Positions 38,521 to 48,020 of a stretch of DNA of 49,149 nt are shown in pieces; position 1 is the first letter of the stretch; each line of letters opens with the position of its first letter. Location: the NCBI GenBank assembly GCA_947064765.1, contig CAMSWH010000009.1:1-49149 (forward strand). The letters run 5' to 3'. Under the pieces are notes generated by a model, which was not told the DNA's origin, did not search any database, and was given only the letters and a program-made list of their open reading frames with translations. The DNA comes from an uncultured Clostridium sp. GTDB taxonomy: Bacteria; Bacillota; Clostridia; TANB77; CAG-508. A program made the position numbers and the translations under genes.

Positions 38521-38892
38521 AATTATAACATTTAATAATAAGTTAACTACAAATGGCGAGGTGGGTAGACATATCAACCACCTTGTAATATATAAAAAGT
38601 AGTACATATTGATTATGAATAAAGTAAGTACAATATTTTTAGTTATAATATATTTTAGTAATTGCTTTAGGTATATACTTATATTTTCTTATAACATGTT
38701 TTACCAATTACTTATATGTTACTGAAGAGATTTGTTTTACTTTGAAAACTATATAAAATGAGCATTCTAGAAGTAAAACGCAAGAAAATGGGTCATATAA
38801 TTTGTAGATAAAGATACTCTAAGTATTGATTCAGAAATAAAATATTTTGAATTTCGTAATAAATAAATTAATAAAAAGAATGGAGCAATTAT

Positions 38893-39981
38893 ATGAAAAA
38901 AATTTTTATATTAATTAGTATATTAATAATATTATTAATAGTAAATATAATTATTTACAATTTGAATATAGATACTGAAAAAACTTGCATTAAACCAGAA
39001 GTTTTTTACTCTTCTCAAGGAAAAGTAGATTTTAATGTAGTTTGGTGTGAAAATTTTGTATTAGCATGGAATGAATTAAAAAATTATATTGGAAATGATA
39101 TTGAATTTGATGATGGTACTTCAGAATTAGCCAAAAAATTAAATCAAAGAAATTTTTCAAAAAATATCATATCACATAATGATTACTATATAAAAGTCTC
39201 AAAATTAAATGATGGAACAATTACAGATTTAAAAAATGATATTTATAAAGACTTAAAGAATAAATTTAAAATTAATCAAAGCAATTTTTTAGAGAATATT
39301 GATGTATCAAACCAAAATGGAATTTTTATTTATACTATGCTGAAAAAACAGTTCCATTTTTTAGAAGATTTTGATAATTTGAATCAAAATATTTTTATAG
39401 ACATAAATGGAAAAGAAAATAGAGTAAATTTTTTCGGAATAAGTGATAAAAGTGAAGAAAAGTTAAATCAAAATGTTGAAATTTTATATTTTAAAAATTA
39501 TTATTCTTTTATATTAAAATTAAAAACTAAAGAAAACGAAGAAGTAATATTGTATAAGACAGAAGATGTAGAAAAATATTCTCTTGATGAGTTGTATGAT
39601 AATGCTATAAATTTATCAAATGGCTATGAAGGAAAAAAAGAATTAGAAAAAGATGATATATTATTGGTACCATATATTAATTTGAATCTTATAATAAATT
39701 ATGATGAATTATGTAATAAAGAAATACAAGGAACAGATGGAGAATATATATCAAATGCAATACAAAATATTGATTTTTCTTTGACTCACTCTGGAGGTAA
39801 GGTAAATTCAGAAGCCATAATAATGACTGACATTTTATCAGCACCACCTGCAAAAGCAGAATATTACGAATTTAATAGTCCTTTTGTGATTTTTATAAAA
39901 GAAAATAATAAAGATAAACCATATTTTATGGCTAAAATATTAGATACAACTTTTTTGGAAAAGGGACTAAATGGAGAATAA
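38893..39981 (+). CDS. hypothetical membrane-anchored protein
   Basis: 362 aa; N-terminal TM then soluble domain; no family recognised. Confidence 0.6.
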   Translation: MKKIFILISILIILLIVNIIIYNLNIDTEKTCIKPEVFYSSQGKVDFNVVWCENFVLAWNELKNYIGNDIEFDDGTSELAKKLNQRNFSKNIISHNDYYIKVSKLNDGTITDLKNDIYKDLKNKFKINQSNFLENIDVSNQNGIFIYTMLKKQFHFLEDFDNLNQNIFIDINGKENRVNFFGISDKSEEKLNQNVEILYFKNYYSFILKLKTKENEEVILYKTEDVEKYSLDELYDNAINLSNGYEGKKELEKDDILLVPYINLNLIINYDELCNKEIQGTDGEYISNAIQNIDFSLTHSGGKVNSEAIIMTDILSAPPAKAEYYEFNSPFVIFIKENNKDKPYFMAKILDTTFLEKGLNGE

Positions 39982-40117
39982 ACTTTGATAAATTTTGTAT
40001 GCAGTTATGTTATTTATAGTAGTATTATATGAAAAACAAAATATTATATAGCTACTTTACATAATTTGGAAAAGGTGCTATAATAGTTATGTATTAAAGA
40101 AAAGAGGAGAGAAATTT

Positions 40118-40327
40118 ATGTATTTTTTAATTCCTATACCAATTATTTTAGTTGCATTAATAGTAAGATATGTAGTAGAAAGATTCAAATTAGAAATATT
40201 TAAAAAAGTTTCGTCAGCAGTAATTATACTTGGAGTTTTAGTTTTTATTTTTTTGTATGTACAATATTATGGATTTGATAATATAATGGAAAGTTTAAAA
40301 AAATTTTTTGATATGAAAATTAAATAA
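40118..40327 (+). CDS. small membrane protein
   Basis: 69 aa, two hydrophobic helices, GAGGAGAG SD upstream. Confidence 0.55.
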   Translation: MYFLIPIPIILVALIVRYVVERFKLEIFKKVSSAVIILGVLVFIFLYVQYYGFDNIMESLKKFFDMKIK

Positions 40328-40351
40328 ACTTTTATATTAGATAATTATAGT

Positions 40352-40406
40352 GAGCTTAAGATTTTCTTAAAATTTGTATTTAATAGAAAATCTTAAGCTC
40401 GTTTTT
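40352..40406 (+). terminator. strong intrinsic terminator
   Basis: GAGCTTAAGATTTTC...GAAAATCTTAAGCTC then GTTTTTT. Confidence 0.85.
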
Positions 40407-40646
40407 TATGAAAAAAATTTTTTTACAGAAATTCAAAAAATTTCATATATAAAAATTGTCGTTTTTTGTGGAAAAAAAACATATTCAATGTTATAATCAA
40501 TTTGAATTTATTTAATAAAATTTTTATTAAATAGTAATTAATAAAATATAGCATGCTATTCCAAATTGTTTTCATATTCTTAGCTATATTAAATAAAATT
40601 TAAGTAGGAAAGGAGATATGTTAGTAAATTAAACTAACATAGACAG

Positions 40647-41147
40647 GTGAAATGGAGAATACTAGATGTGAAGGTTGTATGCGGAAATGATCCTAAAATG
40701 CAAGAAATACTATCAAAGTACGAAAAAGACAAAAATAATTTAATTCAGATTTTAAATGAGGTACAAGAGTATTATGGTTACATACCAGAAAAAGCACAGG
40801 CTTCAATTTCAGAATATCTATCAATACCAATGGCTGAAATTTATGGAGTAGTTACTTTTTATTCAAGATTTACACTAAAACCTAAAGGAAAATATCATAT
40901 AGCAGTTTGCTTAGGAACAGCATGTTTTGTTAAAGGATCAGAAAAAGTTTTAGACAGAGCAAAAGAAAGATTAGGAATAGATGTTGGAGAAACAACTAAA
41001 GATGGGAAATTTTCTTTAGAAGCAACTAGATGTGTAGGTGCTTGTGGTTTAGCTCCTGTTTTTACAGTAAATGATGAAGTTTTTGGTAAAGCTACTGTAA
41101 AAATGATGGATGAAGTACTAGATAAATATATGGAAAGTAAAGAATAG
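40647..41147 (+). CDS. NuoE-like [2Fe-2S] subunit of NAD(P)-dependent hydrogenase (HydC-type)
   Basis: IPMAEIYGVVTFYSRFTLKPKGKYHIAVCLGTACFVKGSEKVLDRAKERLGI; start GTG 40647 or ATG 40698. Confidence 0.9.
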   Translation: MKWRILDVKVVCGNDPKMQEILSKYEKDKNNLIQILNEVQEYYGYIPEKAQASISEYLSIPMAEIYGVVTFYSRFTLKPKGKYHIAVCLGTACFVKGSEKVLDRAKERLGIDVGETTKDGKFSLEATRCVGACGLAPVFTVNDEVFGKATVKMMDEVLDKYMESKE

Positions 41148-41162
41148 AAAGGAGCTAAGACT

Positions 41163-43022
41163 ATGAAATCTTTAGAAGAAATTAATAAAATAAGAGAAGA
41201 AAAAAGAAAAGAGTTAGATTTAAGAGTTAATATATCTGCTGATACTCGTGAGAAACATATTTTAGTTTGTCATGGGACTGGTTGTACTTCTTCTAAATCT
41301 CCTAAGATTATAGAGAATTTTAGAAAAATATTAGAAGAGAAAAATATAGAAAATGTTAGAGTAATTCAAACAGGTTGCTTTGGATTATGCGCAAAAGGAC
41401 CAATAGTTATAATAAGACCAGAAGATGTTTTTTATGCTATGGTTACACCAGATGATTGTGCTGAAATAGTAGAAAAACATATTCAAAATGGAGAAATAGT
41501 TGAAAGGTTACTTTGCAGAGATATTGATAATAAAGTAGTTAAACAATTAGATGAATTAAACTTTTATAAAAAACAAAAAAGAATTGCATTAAAAAATTGT
41601 GGTGTTATAGATCCAGAAAATATAGATGAATACATAGCTTTTGATGGATATAAAGCATTAGAAAAAGTGTTATTTAATATGACACCAGATGAAGTTATAG
41701 AAACAGTAACGAATTCTGGATTAAGAGGTCGTGGAGGAGCAGGATTCCCAACAGGAAAGAAATGGTCTTTTACAAAAATGGCACAAGGTGATCAAAAATA
41801 TGTTGTTTGTAATGCTGACGAAGGAGATCCAGGAGCATTCATGGACAGAAGTATATTAGAAGGGGATCCACATTGTGTAGTTGAAGCAATGATGATAGCA
41901 GGTTATGCAATAGGAGCAAATAAAGGTTATATATATGTAAGAGCAGAATATCCAATAGCAGTAGAGCGTTTTCAAAAAGCAATAGATAGTGCAAAAGAAT
42001 ATGGAATACTTGGAAAAAATATATGGAATTCTGGATTTGATTTTGATTTAGAGATTAGACTTGGAGCAGGAGCTTTTGTTTGTGGAGAAGAGACAGCACT
42101 TTTAGAATCTATAGAAGGAAGGCGTGGCCAACCACGATTAAAACCACCATTTCCAGCAAATGAAGGCTTATTTGGAAAACCAACATTAATCAATAATGTT
42201 GAAACATATGCTAATATAACTAAAATTATTTTAAATGGTGCAGATTGGTATGCTAGTATAGGAACAGAAAAATCCAAAGGAACTAAAGTATTTGCTTTAG
42301 GAGGAAATGTAAATAATATAGGATTAGTTGAAGTTCCTATGGGAGTAACATTAAGAGAGATAGTATTTGATATCGGTGGTGGAATTCCAAATGGTAAGAA
42401 ATTCAAAGCTGCTCAAACTGGCGGACCTTCTGGTGGATGCATAACAGAAGAGCATCTAGATACACCAATTGATTATGAATCATTACAAGCAATAGGTTCA
42501 ATGATGGGATCAGGTGGATTAATTGTTATGGATGATTCAAAATGCATGGTAAATTTAGCAAAATTTTATTTAGGATTTACAGTTGATGAATCATGTGGAA
42601 AATGTACTCCATGTAGAATTGGTACAAAAAGATTATTAGAAATGCTTGAGAAAATAACAGATGGAAAAGGTGAAGATGGAGATATTGAAAAACTGGAAAG
42701 ATTATGTAGTAATATACAAAAAGCTTCAGTTTGTGGACTTGGTCAAACAGCTCCAAACCCTGTTATGAGTACAATTAAATATTTTAGAGAAGAATATAGA
42801 GAACATATTGACCATAAACAATGTAGAGCAGGAGAATGTAAAGCTTTAATGAAATTACATATAGATCCAGAAGCTTGTAAAGGTTGCGGATTATGTAAGA
42901 GAAATTGTCCTGTAGATGCAATCTCAGGTGATGTAAAACAAACTCACGTAATAGATGAAGAAAAATGTATTAAGTGTGGAACTTGTATTGGTAAGTGCCC
43001 ATTCCACGCAATCAAATCTTAG
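41163..43022 (+). CDS. NuoF-like flavoprotein subunit of NAD(P)-dependent hydrogenase (HydB-type)
   Basis: RGRGGAGFPTGKKWSF, CNADEGDPGAFMDRSILEGDPH, CGKCTPCRIGTKRLLE, C-terminal 2x[4Fe-4S]. Confidence 0.93.
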   Translation: MKSLEEINKIREEKRKELDLRVNISADTREKHILVCHGTGCTSSKSPKIIENFRKILEEKNIENVRVIQTGCFGLCAKGPIVIIRPEDVFYAMVTPDDCAEIVEKHIQNGEIVERLLCRDIDNKVVKQLDELNFYKKQKRIALKNCGVIDPENIDEYIAFDGYKALEKVLFNMTPDEVIETVTNSGLRGRGGAGFPTGKKWSFTKMAQGDQKYVVCNADEGDPGAFMDRSILEGDPHCVVEAMMIAGYAIGANKGYIYVRAEYPIAVERFQKAIDSAKEYGILGKNIWNSGFDFDLEIRLGAGAFVCGEETALLESIEGRRGQPRLKPPFPANEGLFGKPTLINNVETYANITKIILNGADWYASIGTEKSKGTKVFALGGNVNNIGLVEVPMGVTLREIVFDIGGGIPNGKKFKAAQTGGPSGGCITEEHLDTPIDYESLQAIGSMMGSGGLIVMDDSKCMVNLAKFYLGFTVDESCGKCTPCRIGTKRLLEMLEKITDGKGEDGDIEKLERLCSNIQKASVCGLGQTAPNPVMSTIKYFREEYREHIDHKQCRAGECKALMKLHIDPEACKGCGLCKRNCPVDAISGDVKQTHVIDEEKCIKCGTCIGKCPFHAIKS

Positions 43023-43031
43023 GAGGTAAAT

Positions 43032-44777
43032 ATGGTTAATTTAACTATAAATGGAAGAAATGTTGAAGTAGAAGAGGGAACAACAATATTAGAAGCAGCT
43101 AAGAAAATAAATATAGATATTCCAACATTATGCTTTTTAAAAGATGTAAATGAAATTGGTGATTGTAGAATGTGTGTTGTTGAAGTTGAGGGAAGACGTG
43201 GTTTTGCAACATCATGTATACAAAAAGTTGAAGAAGGTATGGTTGTAAAAACTAGTACACCAGCAGTTATTGAAGCTAGAAGAATAGTTTTAGATTTAAT
43301 ACTTTCAAATCATGATAGAGAATGTTTAACTTGTACAAGAAACGGTACATGTGAACTTCAAAAACTTGCAGAAGAATTTTATGTAGATGAAATAAAATAT
43401 AAAGGTGATAGAAATAAACATGAAATAGATGATATATCACCAGCTATAGTTAGAGATTTTAATAAATGTATATTATGTAGAAGATGTGTAGCTACTTGTA
43501 AGAAAGTTCAAGGAATAGGAGCGATTGATTGTACTGAAAGAGGTTTTGCATCAACAGTATCTACATATAAAAATAAAAGTTTAAATGATGTAAATTGTAC
43601 ATTTTGTGGACAATGTATTGAAGCTTGTCCAGTAGGAGCTTTAAAAGAAAAAGATAGTACAGCTGATGTTTGGAAAGCTTTAAGAGATGAAGATAAATAT
43701 GTTGTAGTTCAAACAGCTCCAGCAGTAAGAGTAGCTTTAGGTGAAGAATTTGGAATGGAGATAGGAACTAATGTACAAGGTAAAATGGTATCAGCTTTAA
43801 AACATATGGGATTTGATAAAGTATTTGACACAAATACAGGTGCTGATTTTACTATTATGGAAGAAGGTACAGAATTTTTAGAAAGATTCCAAAATGGTGG
43901 AACATTACCAATGATTACTTCTTGTAGTCCAGGATGGGTTAGATATATGGAAATGAACTATCCAGAATTAACACCAAATTTATCTAGTTGTAAATCACCA
44001 CATCAAATGTTTGGTGCACTTATAAAATCATATTATGCAGAAAAAATGGGAATTGATCCTGCAAAAATATATGTTGTATCAGTTATGCCTTGTATAGCTA
44101 AAAAGTTTGAAAGAACAAGAGATGATATGCAAGGAGCAGGATATGATGATGTAGATAGCGTAATTACAACAAGAGAACTTGCAAGAATGATTAAACAAGC
44201 TCATATAGACTTTGTAGGATTAGAAGATTTAGAATTTGATGATCCAATGGGAGAAGCAACAGGTGCAGCTGCAATTTTTGGAACAACAGGTGGAGTTATG
44301 GAAGCTGCTTTAAGAACTGTTCACGAAAAAGTAACAGGAAATCATTTTGAAAAATTAGAATATGAAGAAATAAGAGGACAAAATGGAATAAAAAGAGCAA
44401 GTTTAAATATGAATGGAACAGAAGTTAAAGTAGTTGTTGCATCAGGATTAAAAAATGCTCAAATCATTATGGATGAAATAAGAGAAGGAAAGGCTGATTA
44501 TCAATTTGTTGAAATTATGGCATGTCCAGGTGGATGTGTAATGGGTGGCGGTCAACCAATTAGAACATCAAAAGAAAGAGCTAGTATTGATATAAGAGCA
44601 AAAAGAGCAAATGCATTATATACAATAGATGAAAAAAGTACTATAAGAAAATCACATGAAAATCCAGTAGTTCAAAAAATTTATGAAGAATATCTTGGAG
44701 AGCCTGGCGGACATAAAGCACATGAACTATTACATACAACATATACAGCAAGAGATAAATATAAATTAGATGAATAA
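43032..44777 (+). CDS. [FeFe] hydrogenase catalytic subunit (HydA-type)
   Basis: N-terminal [2Fe-2S], CxxC clusters, H-cluster motifs TSCSPGWVRYMEM, VMPCIAKKFE, MACPGGCVMGGGQP. Confidence 0.95.
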   Translation: MVNLTINGRNVEVEEGTTILEAAKKINIDIPTLCFLKDVNEIGDCRMCVVEVEGRRGFATSCIQKVEEGMVVKTSTPAVIEARRIVLDLILSNHDRECLTCTRNGTCELQKLAEEFYVDEIKYKGDRNKHEIDDISPAIVRDFNKCILCRRCVATCKKVQGIGAIDCTERGFASTVSTYKNKSLNDVNCTFCGQCIEACPVGALKEKDSTADVWKALRDEDKYVVVQTAPAVRVALGEEFGMEIGTNVQGKMVSALKHMGFDKVFDTNTGADFTIMEEGTEFLERFQNGGTLPMITSCSPGWVRYMEMNYPELTPNLSSCKSPHQMFGALIKSYYAEKMGIDPAKIYVVSVMPCIAKKFERTRDDMQGAGYDDVDSVITTRELARMIKQAHIDFVGLEDLEFDDPMGEATGAAAIFGTTGGVMEAALRTVHEKVTGNHFEKLEYEEIRGQNGIKRASLNMNGTEVKVVVASGLKNAQIIMDEIREGKADYQFVEIMACPGGCVMGGGQPIRTSKERASIDIRAKRANALYTIDEKSTIRKSHENPVVQKIYEEYLGEPGGHKAHELLHTTYTARDKYKLDE

Positions 44778-44821
44778 AATAGATATAAGTATTAGAGAAA
44801 TTTAATATACATCAACTTAAG

Positions 44822-44850
44822 TTGACATAATTAAAAACAAGTGTTATAAT
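44822..44850 (+). promoter_or_regulatory. perfect-consensus sigma-A promoter
   Basis: TTGACA-17-TATAAT. Confidence 0.85.
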
Positions 44851-44874
44851 TTTGTTGAAAATTCAATTTGGAGG

Positions 44875-45072
44875 ATGTCTATGCTTGAAAGAATAATGGA
44901 GATTTCTTTACTTATCGGCGTAGATCCATTTTGGATTTGGCTAATTATTGGATTACTAATTTTACTTGCAATAGTAAAATGTATGTATCCATGGAAACCA
45001 GTAGCAAAATCCAAGAAAACTAAAGACAAAGATGGAAATGAAATTACAATACATTATCATCTGGATATATAG
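44875..45072 (+). CDS. small membrane protein (65 aa)
   Basis: Perfect promoter, TTGGAGG SD, one TM helix, charged tail, terminator downstream; real start may be ATG 44881. Confidence 0.7.
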   Translation: MSMLERIMEISLLIGVDPFWIWLIIGLLILLAIVKCMYPWKPVAKSKKTKDKDGNEITIHYHLDI

Positions 45073-45076
45073 AAAA

Positions 45077-45107
45077 AGTGGTGCCCACCTAAAAAGTGGG
45101 CACCATT
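45077..45107. terminator. terminator-like hairpin between convergent genes
   Basis: GTGGTGCCCAC-CTAAAAA-GTGGGCACCAT. Confidence 0.7.
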
Positions 45108-45142
45108 TATAGTTTGCAAAAAATTGATATAAAATAATATTA

Positions 45143-46153
45143 TTAAATTAATATAAAAGTAAATATACTTGCAAAAATACCTTGCAAAAGCTTACCATAT
45201 ATATAAGGTTTTATAGAAATTTCTTCTTTTGCTACTATACTATAAACTTGAAGTAGTACAGAAATACCACCAAATCCTAACAAAAATGATGTAAGTAATA
45301 AACTAAAAAGAGGAAAGTATTGATATAATCCAGAAGACAAATTTACACCATTTGTAAGTTCAATGAATCCAGTAATTATGCTAGTTGAAATATCTCTTGG
45401 AATTCCTAATTTATAGAAAAATAAAGTTATAATATCAAATATTCCAGAATTTTCTAAAATAGATAAGATTACAGAAAATAAAACAATAAATCCACCAATA
45501 GAAAGAATAGAAGAAATAGCTTTTTTTATGCTTGTTCCTAAAATTTCTCCTATATCAGATATTTTTAAAGGAGCAAGTTTTGAATTGAATTTGGTTTCTC
45601 TAAAATTTACATCTAATTTATCTTTTTTCCAAAATCTAAAACAATATCCTACAGCAAGTGAAGCTAAAATATGTGAAATAAGTAGAATAATACCAATTCG
45701 TTTATCTTTAAATAAAGCTATTCCAACAGTTCCAAGTATAAATAATGGACCAGAATTATTAGTAAATGAAATTAATCTTTCAGCTTCAATTTTTGAAATA
45801 ATTTTTTGATTTTTTAAATTACACACTACTTTAGCACCAACAGGGTATCCACTAATTGTTCCTAAAAGTATTGCTGCAAAACTTTCTCCAGGCACATTAA
45901 AAATAGGTTTAACAAATTTATTAAGTAATTTTCCTAAAACATAAGTGAAATTAGTTTGACAAAGAAGTTCTGTTGCAACAAAAAATGGAAATAAAGTAGG
46001 GAGTACTGAAGTTGCCCATAGAACAAGTCCATTTTGAGCGGCAATTAAATTGTTATTTGAAAATAGTATAAGACTAATCATGAATGCTAAAAAAATAATC
46101 ATAAAAAAATATTTTTTTAAAGAAATTACAATAAAATTCATAAACTCCTCCAA
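45143..46153 (-). CDS. YlbJ-like sporulation integral membrane protein
   Basis: ILFSNNNLIAAQNGLVLWATSVLPTLFPFFVATELL, GTISGYPVGAKVVCNL, FTNNSGPLFILGTVG. Confidence 0.85.
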   Translation of the reverse strand: MEEFMNFIVISLKKYFFMIIFLAFMISLILFSNNNLIAAQNGLVLWATSVLPTLFPFFVATELLCQTNFTYVLGKLLNKFVKPIFNVPGESFAAILLGTISGYPVGAKVVCNLKNQKIISKIEAERLISFTNNSGPLFILGTVGIALFKDKRIGIILLISHILASLAVGYCFRFWKKDKLDVNFRETKFNSKLAPLKISDIGEILGTSIKKAISSILSIGGFIVLFSVILSILENSGIFDIITLFFYKLGIPRDISTSIITGFIELTNGVNLSSGLYQYFPLFSLLLTSFLLGFGGISVLLQVYSIVAKEEISIKPYIYGKLLQGIFASIFTFILI

Positions 46154-46272
46154 ATTATTGTATTACTACTAAATTATATATGCATTAAAAAATATATTAT
46201 GACAAAAATATATATAAATTTATAGTGAATAAAAATTATAAAATTGAGATATATAATAATATTTTAAAATTC

Positions 46273-46317
46273 AAAAGCCCCCACTGATATGTTATTTCAT
46301 CAGTGGGGGCTTTTTTT
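46273..46317. terminator. strong bidirectional terminator
   Basis: AAAAGCCCCCACTGAT-atgttatttc-ATCAGTGGGGGCTTTTTTT. Confidence 0.92.
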
Positions 46318-46363
46318 GGAGATTCTACTTAAATTATGCGTAATTTGTAGTATAAAGATTTTT

Positions 46364-46945
46364 TTAATCGCCCATCATATACGCCTGAATAGCACCAAGC
46401 CAATGGCTTATCATAAGTGTTCTTAAGGTGTTAAAAGCGAATTGCTGTGCAGTGAGGGTATCGTTAAAATCTTTAAACTCAAGGGTTACCCCGTCAAATT
46501 CCTGCATTCCCATGTGGATTGCGGTGATATCTGTATACAGGAAAAGATCCGCCAAGTGTACATTGTACACTTTATCTTCCTGAAAACATTTCCTGAGGAT
46601 ATACTCACAAAAGCCCTTCCCTACAAAATCTGAGAGAGCGTTAGGGAGCATTGTCCTTGTTTTTCCATTACAGAATGCAGGGATGCCGCTGCTGGGTGAG
46701 TAGTTTTTAAAATTCCAGACATATACTTTTTTGTCAGTACATCCAGTTATTTGTTTGAAAAGACACACAACGCCGATAGCCAGATAATCAAATACATTAC
46801 TATCGGGGGACACTTTTAAATCTGCAAGAGATAGGTCCTCTGTGGTTACAATTTCATATGTTGCATATTCTGGTTCTGTAAACCGTTCAAGGAGTCTCTT
46901 TTCTTCCTCCTTGAAAAATTCCATTTGTTCCTTGGTAAATTCCAT
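46364..46945 (-). CDS. hypothetical protein (accessory island)
   Basis: 193 aa intact ORF with AAAGGAG SD; less AT-rich than surroundings. Confidence 0.6.
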   Translation of the reverse strand: MEFTKEQMEFFKEEEKRLLERFTEPEYATYEIVTTEDLSLADLKVSPDSNVFDYLAIGVVCLFKQITGCTDKKVYVWNFKNYSPSSGIPAFCNGKTRTMLPNALSDFVGKGFCEYILRKCFQEDKVYNVHLADLFLYTDITAIHMGMQEFDGVTLEFKDFNDTLTAQQFAFNTLRTLMISHWLGAIQAYMMGD

Positions 46946-46972
46946 AATAAATCTCCTTTCATGACAGTAAGC

Positions 46973-47539
46973 TTACGCTGTTTTTGTTGTACGGCAGACT
47001 GCTCCATGCCGTATGATAGTGTATCTGAAGAGTTTTAAAACATGCCGATTGTTAAAAGCATATTTTTTTATCTCTTTTGATGTTATTTTTACTGGTTTTT
47101 GTGCAAGTTGTAATTTTAAAACCAGAAAGTTCTGAAGAGCAATTTTGTCGGCGATAGTAGCAGATGTTTGTTTAATATCAATAACAAAACTATCTGAAAT
47201 TTCAGATAAAATTTCTTCAGTTTTTTTGTTTTTTAAGTACTCATCTGCCAGCTTCTGTAACCGATTTTTTACATTTCCTTTCATTAATCGTTTAAGCATT
47301 GCAAGGTATTTTTTCGGATTTGCACGGAAAGAATCCGGCCGCGCAAAAATATGCCCTTCAATTGTTTCTGAATTCATGTAATTACGTTTTACATATTTTT
47401 CAAAACCGTTTTTTTCTTCTGGACTGAGTGGCAGATGAGGAAGCAGCTTGTTTATTGCTTCTGTGTAGACAGCTTCGGTTTTTAACCAACCATAAATGAC
47501 TAGCTGCCCATTATTTGTAGTTCTAATTTTGTGTTTCAT
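46973..47539 (-). CDS. hypothetical protein (accessory island)
   Basis: 188 aa intact ORF with GGAGG SD, 27 bp upstream of the previous gene. Confidence 0.6.
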   Translation of the reverse strand: MKHKIRTTNNGQLVIYGWLKTEAVYTEAINKLLPHLPLSPEEKNGFEKYVKRNYMNSETIEGHIFARPDSFRANPKKYLAMLKRLMKGNVKNRLQKLADEYLKNKKTEEILSEISDSFVIDIKQTSATIADKIALQNFLVLKLQLAQKPVKITSKEIKKYAFNNRHVLKLFRYTIIRHGAVCRTTKTA

Positions 47540-48020
47540 ACAACACCTCCATTATCATAATAAAATGCACAAAGAAAAATAAAGGCGATAATAAAGCCAT
47601 AAGCTTACTATGAGGCAATATGCCTATTTGTCAATGTGCTAATATTTGTTGACATAAAATATTATAACACATATTATCAAAAAAGTAAAATATTTCTAAT
47701 TTAATACAATTTGTGAATTTACAATAGTAAATAAAATTACAAGAACAAGAATTGTAAAAGAAAAATATAGTTTGCAAAAGTAAAATATAAGATCAATACA
47801 AAGATTTATATAGAATTGACTTAATTTATTGAAAGTTATTGAAAAATGTTATATAATATTAAAGCATTTTTAAATACATATAAAAATTATGTATAAATTA
47901 TATATATATTTAATTGTAAAAAGTAATTAAAATTACGTAATGCTAAAAGAATATTGAATATTATTTATGCGTTATAAATAATATTATTATAAATACATTT
48001 TGATAGGAAGGGAAGGTAAA

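Noticed and set aside
40647-44777. Trimeric hydrogenase as a novel complex
   Set aside because: Gene order and domains match known NuoE/NuoF/[FeFe]-hydrogenase (electron-bifurcating type) operons of anaerobic Firmicutes.
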